Source: Glandiceps talaboti
Taxonomy: Eukaryota; Hemichordata; Enteropneusta; Spengelidae
Assembly: GCF_964340395.1 (NCBI RefSeq)
Contig: NC_135559.1
Coordinates: forward strand, 2,277,501-2,339,500
Reading direction: 5' to 3'
DNA length: 62,000 nt
Shown in pieces: positions 1-12,100 of the stretch; position 1 is the first letter of the stretch; the number at the start of each line of letters is the position of its first letter. The translations under genes were made by a program, and so were the position numbers. The notes under the pieces were generated by a model that did no database searches, was not told where the DNA came from, and saw nothing but the letters and a program-made list of their open reading frames with translations.

Positions 1-389
1 GATGATGTGTTCTGACAGGAATCAACACATATGCACCATCTTTCAAGTTTATATGTAGACACAAAGTACCATTGATAGACATAAAAAAAAACACATAAAT
101 TACCCAGAAAAAAATGGGGTAAAAAAAATTAGCATTGATAAATGAAAATAGTTAAATTACCCAGAAAAAAAGGAGGGTGTAGAGCGTTTGACAAAACAGC
201 TTTACAGTATTGCTATACTAGTACATATCCTGGTTTCTAGCTGAATATGTGTAGCTAACATTTCTGCATAACATGATTTTGTAATACAAAATGTATGTAA
301 TAAGAACAAGGACTTTTATCAGGAAGAGTGAATTGTGAAAGTCAAGGTAAGGCCAAAGGTGTCTAGTCATTTATATATGTAGAAATACA

Positions 390-665
390 AGGTCATTTGT
401 ATCTACAGCCTTCGATTCAATGTCTTGCATTTGTACTTTGTATCAGCAGCCTTCGAGTCATTGTCATGGAACATTTAGTAATTTGTACTTTGTAGTTTGT
501 ATCAGCGGCCTTCAATTCAGTGTCTTGGAACATTTAGTAATTTGTACTTTGTAGTTTGTATCAGCAGCCTTCAATTCATTGTCATGGAACATTTAGTAAT
601 TTGTACTTTGTAGTTTGTATCAGCAGCCTTTGATTCAATGTCTCACATTTGTACTTTGTAATGAA
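390..665. repeat. 59-bp minisatellite A (about 4 copies)
   Basis: Successive copies of a unit containing ATCAGCAGCCTTCAATTCA and TTTGTACTTTGTAGTTTGTA start near 442, 501, 560 and 619, giving a 59-bp period. The first and last copies are shortened and diverged. Confidence 0.85.
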
Positions 666-1176
666 AGTGTAGTTGAACTAAAAGTGTTGTGATGTCATCA
701 TGACAATCCCAGAAATGGCCTTTGAAATATTCAAATGTTGGTACTTTACTAACTTACATAGAGGTGTTATGTTTCAAGCTAAGGCTGTCCACATTTCAAA
801 GTATTGTTCACTGGCCTTGTACATGTATTTATCAAAAATGACATCACTCTTATTTAAATGGGGATTATCTTAAATTGTCACATTAGCTCAGGTGGAGAAA
901 TTTGTAGATTTGAAAGCCCCCTGACAGTACCAGTAATCAACTGTTTAATAAATGATGGCCTAGTACTAGTAGGATAAGGGTTTCTATTGAAAGGATTTAG
1001 TAATCATACACTTGTTCAAAGGTAGGGATTATGTGCTTCCTGGGAAGTTTGGAAGTATAAAGCACCATTGTGTTGTGTTGTATAGGCTTGTGCCAGGGAT
1101 AACAATTGTACAGTGCTTTGAGCACAATGTGTGTATGCATTATAATTATTTCTCACATTTTGTTATAGTTTAAACT

Positions 1177-2152
1177 ACAGCCATACAGTTCTGTGTTTTA
1201 ATGGTGTCAGTCTTCTTGCATTACTAAAGGCAGCCATACAAGTACAGTTCCGTGTTGTAATGGTGTCAGTCTTCTTGCATTACTAAAGGCAGCCATACAA
1301 GTACAGTTCTGTGTTGTAATGGTGTCAGTCTTTTTGCATTACTACAGGCAGCCATACAAGTACAGTTCTGTGTTGTAATGGTGTCAGTCTTCTTGCATTA
1401 CTAAAGGCAGCCATACAAGTACAGTTCCGTGTTGTAATGGTGTCAGTCTTCTTGCATTACTAAAGGCAGCCATACAAGTACAGTTCTGTGTTGTAATGGT
1501 GTCAGTCTTTTTGCATTACTACAGGCAGCCATACAAGTACAGTTCTGTGTTGTAATGGTGTCAGTCTTCTTGCATTACTAAAGGCAGCCATACAAGTACA
1601 GTTCTGTGTTGTAATGGTGTCAGTCTTTTTGCATTACTACAGGCAGCCATACAAGTACAGTTCTGTGTTGTAATGGTGTCAGTCTTCTTGCATTACTAAA
1701 GGCAGCCATACAAGTACAGTTCCGTGTTGTAATGGTGTCAGTCTTCTTGCATTACTAAAGGCAGCCATACAAGTACAGTTCTGTGTTGTAATGGTGTCAG
1801 TCTTTTTGCATTACTACAGGCAGCCATACAAGTACAGTTCTGTGTTGTAATGGTGTCAGTCTTCTTGCATTACTAAAGGCAGCCATACAAGTACAGTTCT
1901 GTGTTGTAATGGTGTCAGTCTTCTTGCATTACTAAAGGCAGCCATACAAGTACAGTTCTGTGTTGTAATGGTGTCAGTCTTCTTGCATTACTAAAGGCAG
2001 CCATACAAGTACAGTTCTGTGTTGTAATGGTGTCAGTCTTCTTGCATTACTAAAGGCAGCCATACAAGTACAGTTCTGTGTTGTAATGGTGTCAGTCTTC
2101 TTGCATTGCTAAAGCCTAAAGGCAGCCATACAAGTACAGTTCTGTGTTTTAA
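1177..2152. repeat. 59-bp minisatellite B (about 16 copies)
   Basis: The unit contains GGCAGCCATACAAGTACAG and GGTGTCAGTCTTCTTGCAT and repeats every 59 bp almost without divergence. Two variable sites (TTCCGTG/TTCTGTG and CTTCTTG..AAAGG/CTTTTTG..ACAGG) recur in a partly regular order of three, indicating a higher-order unit of 177 bp. The last copy carries a short insertion near 2113. The sequence is unrelated to array A, although the period is the same. Confidence 0.95.
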
Positions 2153-2250
2153 AATGTTTAAGGTGATGTTAACATGAATAATTAGTCAGTTCAGCATTTT
2201 ACATTCCCACTTTGTGTACTCAAAATTAATTTTAAGAGGGTAATGATTCA

Positions 2251-2500
2251 AGTGGCCATATGGATGACGATTTAGTATTTATTTTGAGTTTTAAATTAGA
2301 AAACAATTTTATCATGGCATCCTGCTTGAAAAATCAATGTGAAACAACAGTGACCAAGTCTGTGTTTGTAAATCATTACTTTACAACAAGCTAAAAAATA
2401 TGTAAAAAGTCTTGTTGTACGTAGAATAACAAACATTTTACACATTTATTAATCTTTTGCAATTTATTGAGTTACAAACACAGACTTGGTATATGTTGTC
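2251..2500. mobile_element. Fragment of a long-TIR foldback element (left half)
   Basis: The stretch starts with AGTGGCCATATGGATGA, continues through CTTGAAAAATCAATGTGAAAC and CCAAGTCTGTGTTTGTAA, and ends with the inverted copy TTACAAACACAGACTTGG. The same sequence occurs at 24858-25131, where the opposite terminal inverted repeat is kept instead. Together they define a non-autonomous element of roughly 380 bp with very long inverted repeats. No transposase is present. Confidence 0.75.
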
Positions 2501-3144
2501 AGTAGACAATATTATGTGTGTGAAGTGAAACCTTTATCCTGCTATTTAAAGTATTGAATGCTGTTAGCATGAAATCAACAAGTCTGTCAAAGAAGTGTAG
2601 TCAATGAAATGTCATTTACAGAATTTGAACTTTGACCTTTCATTCACTGTAGTAATCACATTATTGCACCATTATATCAGTGTATAATACAGGGTAATTG
2701 ATCTCTAATTGATGTCAGTACAGTCGACCTCTAATGACCCTGTCATATTTTCCTTACATTATACAGTGATGTATTTTTCCACTCACTGCCCTGAATTCCA
2801 AGGCATAATACAAAAAAAAGTAAAGAATATATTCAAATTTATATGATTATTGATAAGTAGTATGTACAGAAAGGAAAATATTCACATTAATTTATGATAT
2901 GTCGTAAAGACCTAGTATAGATTAGGATTAATACTAGTATTTGCATGTGCAGGTTGTATTGGACTCAGGCAAGATGTAAGAAAACGTCATAGTACCTTGT
3001 CAAAATATGCAATATTGGCAATATATCTGAATGAAAATTGTAAATGCAAAACTCGCAATATATAAATGGTCACCCCAATATTATGCATATAGAATTCGCA
3101 CCTTCATGTTGCTCCAAATACAGATTTAATGTGTGTACATGCGT

Positions 3145-3148
<4 letters not shown>

Positions 3149-3240
<92 letters not shown>
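3149..3240. repeat. GT / CTGT microsatellite
   Basis: About 50 bp of GT repeats run into about 40 bp of CTGT repeats, ending some 60 bp before the splice acceptor of the first coding exon of the GTPase gene. Confidence 0.95.
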
Positions 3241-3241
<1 letters not shown>

Positions 3242-3311
3242 ACTTGTATATATATAATGTAAAGATTATCCTGTAATATACTTTTTGTATTTCCATAGGA
3301 ATCCAGTGAAG

Positions 3312-6300
3312 ATGTCAGGGGCTCGTCCAATCAAATGTGTTGTAGTAGGTGATGGTGCGGTTGGCAAGACATGTATGTTGATTTCATATACAAGTAATGC
3401 ATTTCCTGGTGAATACATCCCCACTGTGTAAGTATGCCATTCACTACATTTGAAATTGTATTAAACTCAATAGACCCTTGTTGTAAATAGCACCCTCTAG
3501 TGGTAAAATGTGGTGAGGTATATTAAACTAATAAATAAAATGTTAGAGGGCACTGTTTTCTGGCAGATGTTGCTGTGAAACTTGATATGTGTTGTTAAAC
3601 AGCAACACAGTGCAACAATGTAATACTATTCCTTATAGCAAGGTTTGTGAGATTTACTTTCTGTGAAGTGAAAAGTGATACACTCTTGTCTGGAAATACT
3701 GTTGATAATTGCACTATAGAGAGGGTTCAAATTTCTAGGTTTCACAAAACCAATATAGGCTTATTTAAATATCAATATCATTTAGGTGAACATTTTATTC
3801 CATCATAGACAGTATAGGGGGAGACTCTACTGTCTATGATTCCATCAGTGAGACTAGAAATTAGTTGACACAAGCCTTCTAACATGTGGCATAGTTTAAC
3901 CCAATCTGATTAAAATCTGATGTAGTGAAAGCGGCTAGATGTCTTTATTTACCTCTATTTCCATTGTTTTATGTGGGGGTTTTTGTTCCAGTGAATGTCG
4001 CTTTCACCCGGAACAAAACAAACAACACAACATGATGGAAATAGAGGTAAATACAGACATCTAGCCGCTTTCAACACATCAGATTTTAATCAGATTGGGT
4101 TTAACGACATAAACGTCTAGACTATGGTATGATTATAGACTTTCTATAAACCAAGGGATATAGGAGTTAAGAAATGAATTGAACAAACCAAACCAAAACA
4201 AGTTTCTAATGCCATATGTCGCTAACCCTAGCTTGTTAACAAGGAACATCACTCCAGGATATAGATGTATTTTCATAAAATTTGGGTTCTGGAGAGTCAT
4301 TTCATGATTTCACATCATATCAATTTTGCACAATTGCTAAAGGAACATCAAATTAAAACTCTATTTGACCTCTCTGGTCCTCACACTAGTCCACCCGTTT
4401 CTGCATTTGAACAAAAAATGACAGAACTAAGACAGTATGACTACAGAATTATACCATACAAAGATTCCATCCTCCTCTTTATCATAGATTACAATTTATA
4501 TTACTGAATATTTGTGTGGTGTTTTTATTTGGTATATCAGTTTTGATAACTATAATGCTGGCTTAGTGGTTGATGGAATTCCAGTTAGTTTGGGATTATG
4601 GGATACAGCAGGACAGGAAGACTATGACAGACTTAGACCTCTGTCATATCCACAGGTAATAATCACTATTTATTATCATTCCATCAAATTCTGTCAAATG
4701 TGTATTTGCTCTTTTGTAAAGCAACACAGTAGAATTTTTTCGATACCACAATTTTAAAGGTGAACTCCAGGAAGTAAAGGTATTTTTTTTTAATAAACTT
4801 TAGGTTCTGGACAGTCATTTCATGATTTCACATCAAATAATTTTTAACTTGGTTGCCAAGAAAAATCAGATTGGTACTTTTCTCTTTTTCACCTCTGTTC
4901 TGCTTTCAGTGATACACTTTGCTTCATGGGTTTTGGCAGATATGAACATTTATAAGATGAACACTGAATACACATAACTATTTATCTGAAGGAAATAAGT
5001 CCTTATGCTACCAAAATAATAACTGTCATCATTACTAATTGTCATACTTACCATATTTCATGCAAGTTCAAAGTTCAAAGTTCATGACCATATGCTGTTT
5101 GATCACTGATTAATTCATCTACGTCTTTCTTTTTTCTTCTGCAGACCGATGTGTTTCTTATTTGCTTTAGTGTTGTCAGTCAAACTTCATATGAAAATAT
5201 TACAGCCAAGTGGTTTCCAGAACTTACCCATCATTCCCCGGAAGTACCTTATATCTTAGTTGGTAAGTCCCAGCATTCCCTTGGTGTACCCTGTTACCTA
5301 ATATTTAAATCCCACCATTCCCTTCTTGTACCCTGTACCTACATGTAATGTTTACACACCATCATCCTCATGATGTACCCTGTACCTATTCCCCTAATTC
5401 CCAAGAATTGGTAAATCCCATCATTCCCTTGGTGTACCCTGTTACCCGATGTTTGAATCCCATCATTCCCTTGGTGTACCCTGTTACCTGATGTTTGAAT
5501 ACTAGTATCCCATCATTCTCGTGGTGTACCCTGTTCCTAATGTTTAAATCCCATCATTCCCTCAATGTACTCTATCTGCTTCTCAGAAGTACCCGATATC
5601 TTAGTGAGTAAATCCCATAACTCTTTGCTTTTACCTTGTACCTAAGAGTCAAATCCCATGGTTCTTTGGGGCACCCTGTACCTGGTATTCAAATCTCACC
5701 AACCCCTTTACAAAGCTAACAATGCTGATAAAAATCTATAATCTCATTTGACCAGTCACAGCTGATGTTATAAAGCAAGTTTATCCAATATTTCTAAAAA
5801 AGCAATTTAAAAATGATAGAATATCCCAAATATTGTTGTTACCATAGGAACAAAAATTGACTTGAGAGAAGACAAGGAAGTGTTGCGGAAGTTGGCAGAA
5901 CAAGGCAAGCAACCCTTGAAGAAAGAAATGGGGGAAAAAATGGCATCTAAAATCAATGCTGTCAAGTACATGGAATGCTCAGCATTGACACAAAAAGGAT
6001 TGAAAATAGTAAGTCTGAAAAATAAAGATTATTTTTGATTGTGTATTAAATATTATGTTTATGTAGTTTTATGTTTGTGGTGACAACATGCAGTGTTTAA
6101 AACAAGAAGTTGATAAAATCTGCTTCAGCTTGAGAGACAGTGTGTTCTAGGGTTCTTAGCAAAACTATTGTCATTGGTGCCATTTGTTTCTCAGCAAGAA
6201 CTAAATCAGGATTGTGACCCTGTCAACCCAGCTGTATAATAAGTGGGTACCTGGTAGGATAGAGTTGCAATGTGAATGCTTTAATCATATGTGCTTACTG

Positions 6301-6523
6301 AAGTTGCAAGGGAATGTATGCTCCCCTGGAAGGGGGAGGGGGGGGGGGTTTAAGAAGTTATATCACATCATTGCATATGGCTCTATGATTATGACATCCA
6401 TTGCAGAAGCCACTTACTCAGTTTTCAAATGTTGTATATTTACAGATATTTGAAGAAGCAGCTCGCACTGTTTTAATGCCAGTGCCAAGGAGAAAGAGAA
6501 GAAAAAGGTGTAATTTCTTGTAA
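3312..6523 (+). CDS. Mtl: Mig-2-like (Mtl) Rac-family small GTPase, complete
   Basis: Five coding exons join in frame to 195 aa: 3312-3427, 4541-4655, 5145-5262, 5848-6008 and 6446-6523. The protein is a membrane-anchored GTP switch of the Rac branch, expected to drive actin remodelling in migration and axon guidance. Visible motifs are the P-loop GDGAVGKT (13-20), switch I with T38, DTAGQE (60-65), TKID (118-121), ECSAL (159-163), a polybasic tail (185-191) and CAAX box CNFL (192-195), where the final Leu predicts geranylgeranylation. Family knowledge: the start [15 protein letters not shown], the LAEQG segment, [10 protein letters not shown] and FEEAARTVL match fly Mtl and worm MIG-2 better than Rac1 or Cdc42, as does the length. 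The ATG follows an acceptor by 13 bases, so 5' UTR exon(s) lie upstream. The exon 3 donor sits in a minisatellite. It could be annotated as Rac-like or RhoG-like. Confidence 0.93.
3902..4097. mobile_element. Palindromic foldback element, family P, copy 1
   Basis: The two arms, starting CAATCTGATTAAAATCTGAT and ending ATCAGATTTTAATCAGATTG, pair over about 70 bases each and surround a short loop. A second copy lies at 28241-28447 with the same arms. Flanking GTTTAAC motifs on both sides look like remains of a target-site duplication. The element lies in intron 1 of the GTPase gene and has no coding capacity. Confidence 0.9.
4253..4842. repeat. Direct repeat pair flanking Mtl exon 2
   Basis: A stretch of about 70 bp with CTCCAGGA, a T-rich run, GGTTCTGGA and GTCATTTCATGATTTCACAT occurs at about 4253-4325 and again at 4766-4842 in the same orientation, one copy on each side of the 115-bp exon 2. 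The copies have diverged. They are either two insertions of one dispersed element or an old local duplication. Confidence 0.6.
5244..5720. repeat. 42-bp-period minisatellite spanning the Mtl exon 3 donor
   Basis: GTACC starts at 5244 (inside exon 3), 5286 and 5328, exactly 42 bp apart, then recurs with drift at about 5375, 5433, 5476, 5526 and 5567. The first unit is the last 19 coding bases plus the start of the intron (GTAAGTCCCAGCATTCCCTT). Later units keep the CATTCCCTTGGTGTACC core but have mostly lost the donor. Near 5589-5620 a better-preserved copy of the exon end, with ATATCTTAG and a GTGAGTAAATCCC donor-like stretch, reappears. Confidence 0.8.
6205..6345 (+). mobile_element. SINE fragment
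   Basis: GTCAACCCAGCTGTATAAT, ACCTGGTAGGATAGAG and CTTTAATCATAT match the body of the fuller element at 18957-19300 in the same orientation. Shorter pieces of the 3' part of the family (GTATAAAG..TATAGG.CTGTGCC..GGTAATAATTGTA) are also visible near 1010-1140 and 25255-25345. Confidence 0.65.
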
Positions 6524-9500
6524 AAAAAAAGTGCAATGAAATTTCCTCCCATTTTCAAGTAAACATTTTGTCTGTGAAAACAGACCTGTTTGAGAAAAAT
6601 AAGTAGTTCATCTAAAATCTTCATTTTTGATGTGACTAGGGAGTCAGTTCGATATTTACTACTCGACTAAGTGTACTTTAATGACTGACCAATGGTGACT
6701 CAACTGTTGGTGAATTGTTTCATTGACTCAAAAATCACATGATTGCATGTGACCTTCATTCATTGGATAACAAAAGTCATGATAGTCACATGACTTTGTA
6801 TTCTGCATGAATAATTAGTCTCATATCAGTGATGTCATCAGACACTCTAACAGACATTTTGTCATGATTGTCGTTCTTTGTGTGTGTATGTGTGTGAGTT
6901 GTGGTTTGGATTCTCTTTGAGAAGTGTTGTTTTGTTGTGTCACATCCATGACCGTTGTGTTGAGTTACAGATTTGATGTTTGTTATTTCTCAAAAGTAAA
7001 AACAGACATTGATAAGGTAATTTTGTAAAGATTTATTTATTGACAATTTTTTCAGAGACAGAACTGCCTAACCTTGTAAGCCATTCTTTATAGATAAGTT
7101 TACCCTAACAATAGAGCATTAAGCTTTAGGGTTGTAAAAATTAGAACAAAAAAAAGGAAGATTTTGAACAAAAATACAGTTACTAATGTTCATTTGATAC
7201 ATGACAGACAGTACAGGCCTCTTTTGAAAAGAATATTTTGAATTCTAGTAAAATGAATAGAAAGTTCTCAGATTTTGGTTCCATAAAACAAGTCGGATGA
7301 TTTGATAGACTGAACTATTCCCTTGTAGGTAGTATTACACATATCAGAACTGTGTTTGTGTATGAAGTAAATAATGGAAATGCAGATGTGCACCTCCCCA
7401 CCCCTAGACAAAAGTTGAGACACCCAAATCGGCCATATTGTATTTCAAATGCTGTAGTGTGCATTATTTGATTGTAAGTGTGTGCATGTTTGTGTGTGCA
7501 GTTGATTGTAAAGATATGTAGTACCAAACAAACAAACAAACAAACAAAATGAAAAAAAATATAAAAAAGTCAACAAATTTCAGCAACAAGAATACTTTTT
7601 GAGTACCAATCTTATATGCCTTTCTCTTCATACATTGCAAAAAACTAAATTTGAGCAATATTGCGAAATTTCTTCTCTTGTGAAACTGCTTGTACTGTAA
7701 GATAATTTCTTGGAAATCTCTTTTCTTTGTACTAAAAGTTATGAGATTTTGCATGTCAACGATGAAATTCTGCCTCGGTGGATTTTGATAATTTCTTGTT
7801 GGCTTTAAGAAAACTCGCTTGTCTTTTTACTAGTAGTAGTACTAGAAGTTGTAAGATTTTCACTTAGTAACAATGGAATTCTGCCATTTTGGTGAATCAT
7901 CATCAAATTATTGACTTAAGGTAAAGTCTACATACAGGCTGACAGACTTCACCGTGTAAAGTGCAGAAATAACAAGATATATGACATTTAGAGGAAAATG
8001 AAAAAAAACAACGAAGGGATTTTTGTTCCATTTGAATAAAAATTTTAGTCAAAAGTGAAAACCTTTAATATCTCAGTAAAAGTTATCCGCATATGTCAGG
8101 GGGTGTCTACCCTGTTAGAGTTTGTCAACTTTTAACCAAAGATAGGTAGTGTTCTATTGCTTATCACAAAGTGACAAACAGAATAGGAAAATCCCCCCTC
8201 CCCTGAAAATAAATATGATAACATCGATACTTCTCCATACTGTTTTTGGAAGGTATGTTATCAGAAGCACAACATTTATGATATTTTGGCCTAAATGCTG
8301 GTTAAAAATCTATTTTGGAGTTGCTCCAAAGATTTTTTAAGGGTTCTGACCTGTCACAGGAGGGTGATGTGTACGTGAAAGCTGTGTTTATATGCAGGGT
8401 AATATTACCTGACAGGAGGAATTATTTAGATTAGATTATTGTCAACAGGTATAAAGTTGTCAATAAGTTAGTCTCCGTAGTAGGTTGAGTGCAGAGAATA
8501 CTTAGTAACCAATCCACCACCCAGCCAACTATGGGGACTAACAATGTGTGGATGTGTTTTTTTGCACTATAAGGATTAACAGTGATACAAATATTGTCAA
8601 CAGTAATGAGTTTTTAAAAGCATGACGTTTGTAAACTGTAAATTAATTTTCACTTTAACTAAAAGGCCTAGTATTATGTACCTACAAAGAGATGTTTTCA
8701 GTGCAATTGGTGTCCCAAGTATAAATATTAGAATTGTTTATTTAATAATGCCAGAATTGACGATCAGTGAAGTGAGAACTTAGAAAACTTAAACAAATTA
8801 ATTATTTAAACATAGACATGGACATTGTCTAGAAAAGTGAACTTTACTCAAACTAGAAGAAGCTTTAATCGAAAAATCAAAATAAATTACCTTGAAAATT
8901 TAAAGTTGCACAAGCTGAGTTTATAAGCTTTTTGTTTGTGTGAAAATACTTGCAAAAAATGTCGATAAGCTATTCTAGTATAATGTTAATGTTGATACAT
9001 GCCTTCTATGATATTACAATTTGTGTTCTATCATTTGTTAGAATGGTTAGTTGCATAGTAGGGAGTTTCGGTACATTTTTTTGATACGTATGATAAATTA
9101 TGTCATCGGATCGTTTGTAAGTTATATCCTAGTACCAGGGTTGAGTTCAGTCGATTGCAAGTGATAGTTAAGTATACACCAGTAAGTAGAATACTGTGAG
9201 TACCTGTCAATATGCAGAAAAAATCCCCCAGAAATATAAACTCGGCGTGTTCCCCTTTAAGTAATTCACTAGTGACTTTTTGTGCATATTAACGAATCCA
9301 AGAAACAGCTTTAATGACAAGTAAGTTAGTTTGTCATAATTTTATTTTTGAATGTGATATGAAATCCCATATAATAATTGATATGAGTATTAAAATTTCA
9401 TAATTTTTGGTATGTACTGAATTTTCCACTTTGTACAAATATTATCAACCTTTTGTGTCGAATACCATGTGTAGAGAGTGCATATTTGTCAACAGTGAAA

Positions 9501-10515
9501 TATCAAGATATTTAATTTGGCTGAAACTTCAAATTAGGAAATAAATTGTATACTTGGCCAGTCTTGTTAAATGTATAAACAATTTCTATGAAGACTGTTG
9601 CAAAGATGTATTGCAAAATTTAGGGTTTATTTTCACCAGCTTGCACTAGTCCTGTACAAACATATGGGAGCTACCTAAACTTTATGTCGTCCTGCAGTCT
9701 AGATTACAGGCTAGAAATTTCTGAATACTTCTACATCTTTGGAGTACCAAGATCAAATAGTAATTTTGTTTGAATCAATTCCTAGTCTTCTTTGGACTAT
9801 ATTTGTGTGATATTTAAATACTATGACATCATCAGGTCAAAGTTCGTAGTTCAGGGCAAAGTTCATCAACTTGACTAAACAAGGCTATTGTTTTTGTTGT
9901 CATAGTAAGAATACATGCAAATTAGAAAAATGTCTTCACCTTTGGTAAAATATTTTATTGATGATCAGAGTGGTCATTATGACCCTGAGGTCAAAGGTTA
10001 AATGAGCATGATGACCCTAGGGGTCAAAGGTTAATGTCCTTTAATCATGATTAAAGCTGTTAATATCTGAATAATAAGGTTTGCAGTATTTAAATATGAC
10101 AGGAACTTAAAAATTAGAAATATTTTGCAAACATTTTTTTAGTGCCAAAACTTATGATCTTGCAAAGTAAAGTGCAATATGCGAATCCAAGTGTATGGTC
10201 ACTTATACAATAAAGTATTTATTAGATGTAACTTTTTTATTTATTACATGAAGAAAATGGAATTTTTTTGTTCTGAAATATCAGTAGCTAAAAGCTCTTG
10301 TGGCAGATTATTTATAAACTGTATGCACGGCCAAGCTTTAAATTTATTTTATTGCAACCCCACATTTTAAACTCACATCCTGCCCACCACGATTTTTTTT
10401 TCACTTTTGCAGGTATCTATCCTAAAGCTGTTATCTATTTGATGATAAGTTTTAAATATATACTTAATTTTTTGTCTTAAAACTCATTATGTATATTATG
10501 CTTTCATGTAATATC

Positions 10516-10521
10516 AATAAA
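10516..10521 (+). terminator. Candidate poly(A) signal for Mtl
   Basis: An AATAAA hexamer is followed about 25 bases later by a GT/T-rich stretch (GTGTTTTTGTTTCATTTTGTG region), the layout of a cleavage site. Using it would mean a 4-kb 3' UTR. An earlier AATAAA at 10207 and other hexamers between 7 and 9 kb are alternatives. Confidence 0.3.
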
Positions 10522-10575
10522 TATAAAATGTCATCGAAAAATAAGTGTTTTTGTTTCATTTTGTGAAAAAAGTAG

Positions 10576-10888
10576 TTCGTTGTGATAGAGAAATTGTTCA
10601 GAATGTTTGCACCTAATGGAGAGGACCTCCAAGGTGTGTGATCTACTAGTAGACTGTCCTCACAGGTGGTGGTTTGTCCCAATTCGTTGTGATAGACAAA
10701 TCGTTCAGAATTTGTGCACCTAATGGAGAGGACCTCTAAGGTGTGTGATCTACTAGTAGACTGCCCTCACAAGTGGTTTGTCCCAATTCGTTGTGATAGA
10801 CAAATCGATCAGAATTTTTGCACCTAATGGAGAGGACCTCTAAGGTGTGTGATCTACTAGTAGACTGCCCTCACAAGTGGTTTGTTCC
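10576..10888. repeat. Three tandem copies of a 104-107 bp unit
   Basis: TTCGTTGTGATAG starts at 10576, 10683 and 10787. Each unit also contains CACCTAATGGAGAGGACCTC and GTGTGTGATCTACTAGTAG. Copies differ by a few substitutions and a 3-bp indel. Confidence 0.93.
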
Positions 10889-11995
10889 AGTCCCTACTTG
10901 CATCAGTTTGTGCATATACATTTTGTAGTATTGATATTGACACTGCAGTGTAGTAGTGGAAACATTGAATACGTACCTGTGTTCTGCAATAAGGGCACAA
11001 TCATTCCATGTACATGGACACATGACTGTCTTACAAAATGTGCTGCTTTGGATAAATACAGCTAAAATGATGTTGGCTTGGTGTTTCACTCATGCAACAT
11101 GACATATTTTACACACCCTCAGACAACTTCTAATGCAAAAGAAATCATGACAGGTGCACAGTGGGGATGTAGTAGTCAAGTTGAAATGTTGATTATCAGT
11201 TAGAAAATAAACAATTGCAGCCATTAAAATCATCAAGTCCATGGGTAATGTTTCATTAGAAGCCTGTTTTTACTGCACTGTGAGAAAATAGCAATGCTTA
11301 TCAGTGTTCAATGTGATTGGGCACTTTAGTCTAGTGTTTATAAAATATCAATAAATTCATCGTAACATCACTTTATCTTGGATTTTCCCAAGTGGAAACA
11401 TCCAGTTTCACCTGAAGTATTTGTTAAGGTATAGCTGGAAGAGACAGACTATTGCTGTCAACCAATCACAAATGAACAGTAAAACAGCTTCATTTCAAAT
11501 CAGAACATTCCGAACAAAAGGGATTTCCACATTTGAAGACAGTAAAAACTAGTGTATTTTGAGATTGGGAACAGGTTGATATTTTTACACATTGATCAAC
11601 ACATGTAACAAATACCTTGTAATTTCAATAATTTTGTTTTATTGTCGGTAATACAAACATTTGTGCACAATACACACAGACAAATAAAATATAAATTTAC
11701 ACAAGTCAACGATCTTGACATTAATATGATAATAAATGTGCATGCACCAAATAATACACAATTGAGTGTAACTTTGAACTAATAATTCTGATTTCAAGTT
11801 TGTAAATTTTGAGAAACTCAATACTCTAATGTTAACAATCATAAAAAGTACAACACATCAAGAAAATTGTACAACACATTTGGCAGCGGCAATATCAACT
11901 AGAATTCCTGGGCATAGGCATATAATAAATTGGTCATTACCAGATATCATCTCTTTGATCAGTTGTATCATCGTGAGTGGCATTTCCACAGTTGT

Positions 11996-12100
11996 CTGTA
12001 AGGTATGCTGTGATGGGGCGCCCTCACACATCGGCCAACCTCTCTCAAGAGAGGAGGCTGGTGTGGTGGTGAGGGCAGAGCGACATGATGTATCTTACAG
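11996..12100. mobile_element. Foldback element, family G (CTGTAAG ends), copy a
   Basis: The ends CTGTAAGGTAT and GTATCTTACAG are inverted repeats, with GGGGCGCCCTCAC near the left end and GTGAGGGCAGAGCGACAT near the right. The 105-bp unit recurs at 26950-27019 (centre deleted), 40751-40845 and 55605-55690, which shows a dispersed family of small non-autonomous elements. Confidence 0.8.

Larger units (their letters stand above)
1..3298. other. Non-coding region upstream of the Mtl GTPase
   Basis: I see no convincing coding exon here. The stretch holds two minisatellites of 59-bp period, a fragment of a terminal-inverted-repeat element and a GT/CTGT microsatellite. It ends in a 3' splice acceptor (AG at 3297-3298) that precedes 13 bases of 5' UTR and the ATG of the GTPase. 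At least its last part is therefore an intron, and a non-coding 5' exon should lie further upstream, inside or before the window. I could not place that exon. Confidence 0.6.

Noticed and set aside
1177-2152. CRISPR-like array
   Set aside because: Units are contiguous with no unique spacers, and the DNA is eukaryotic.
6331-6350. G-quadruplex in Mtl intron 4
   Set aside because: One G-run region only; no four separate G-tracts at suitable spacing.
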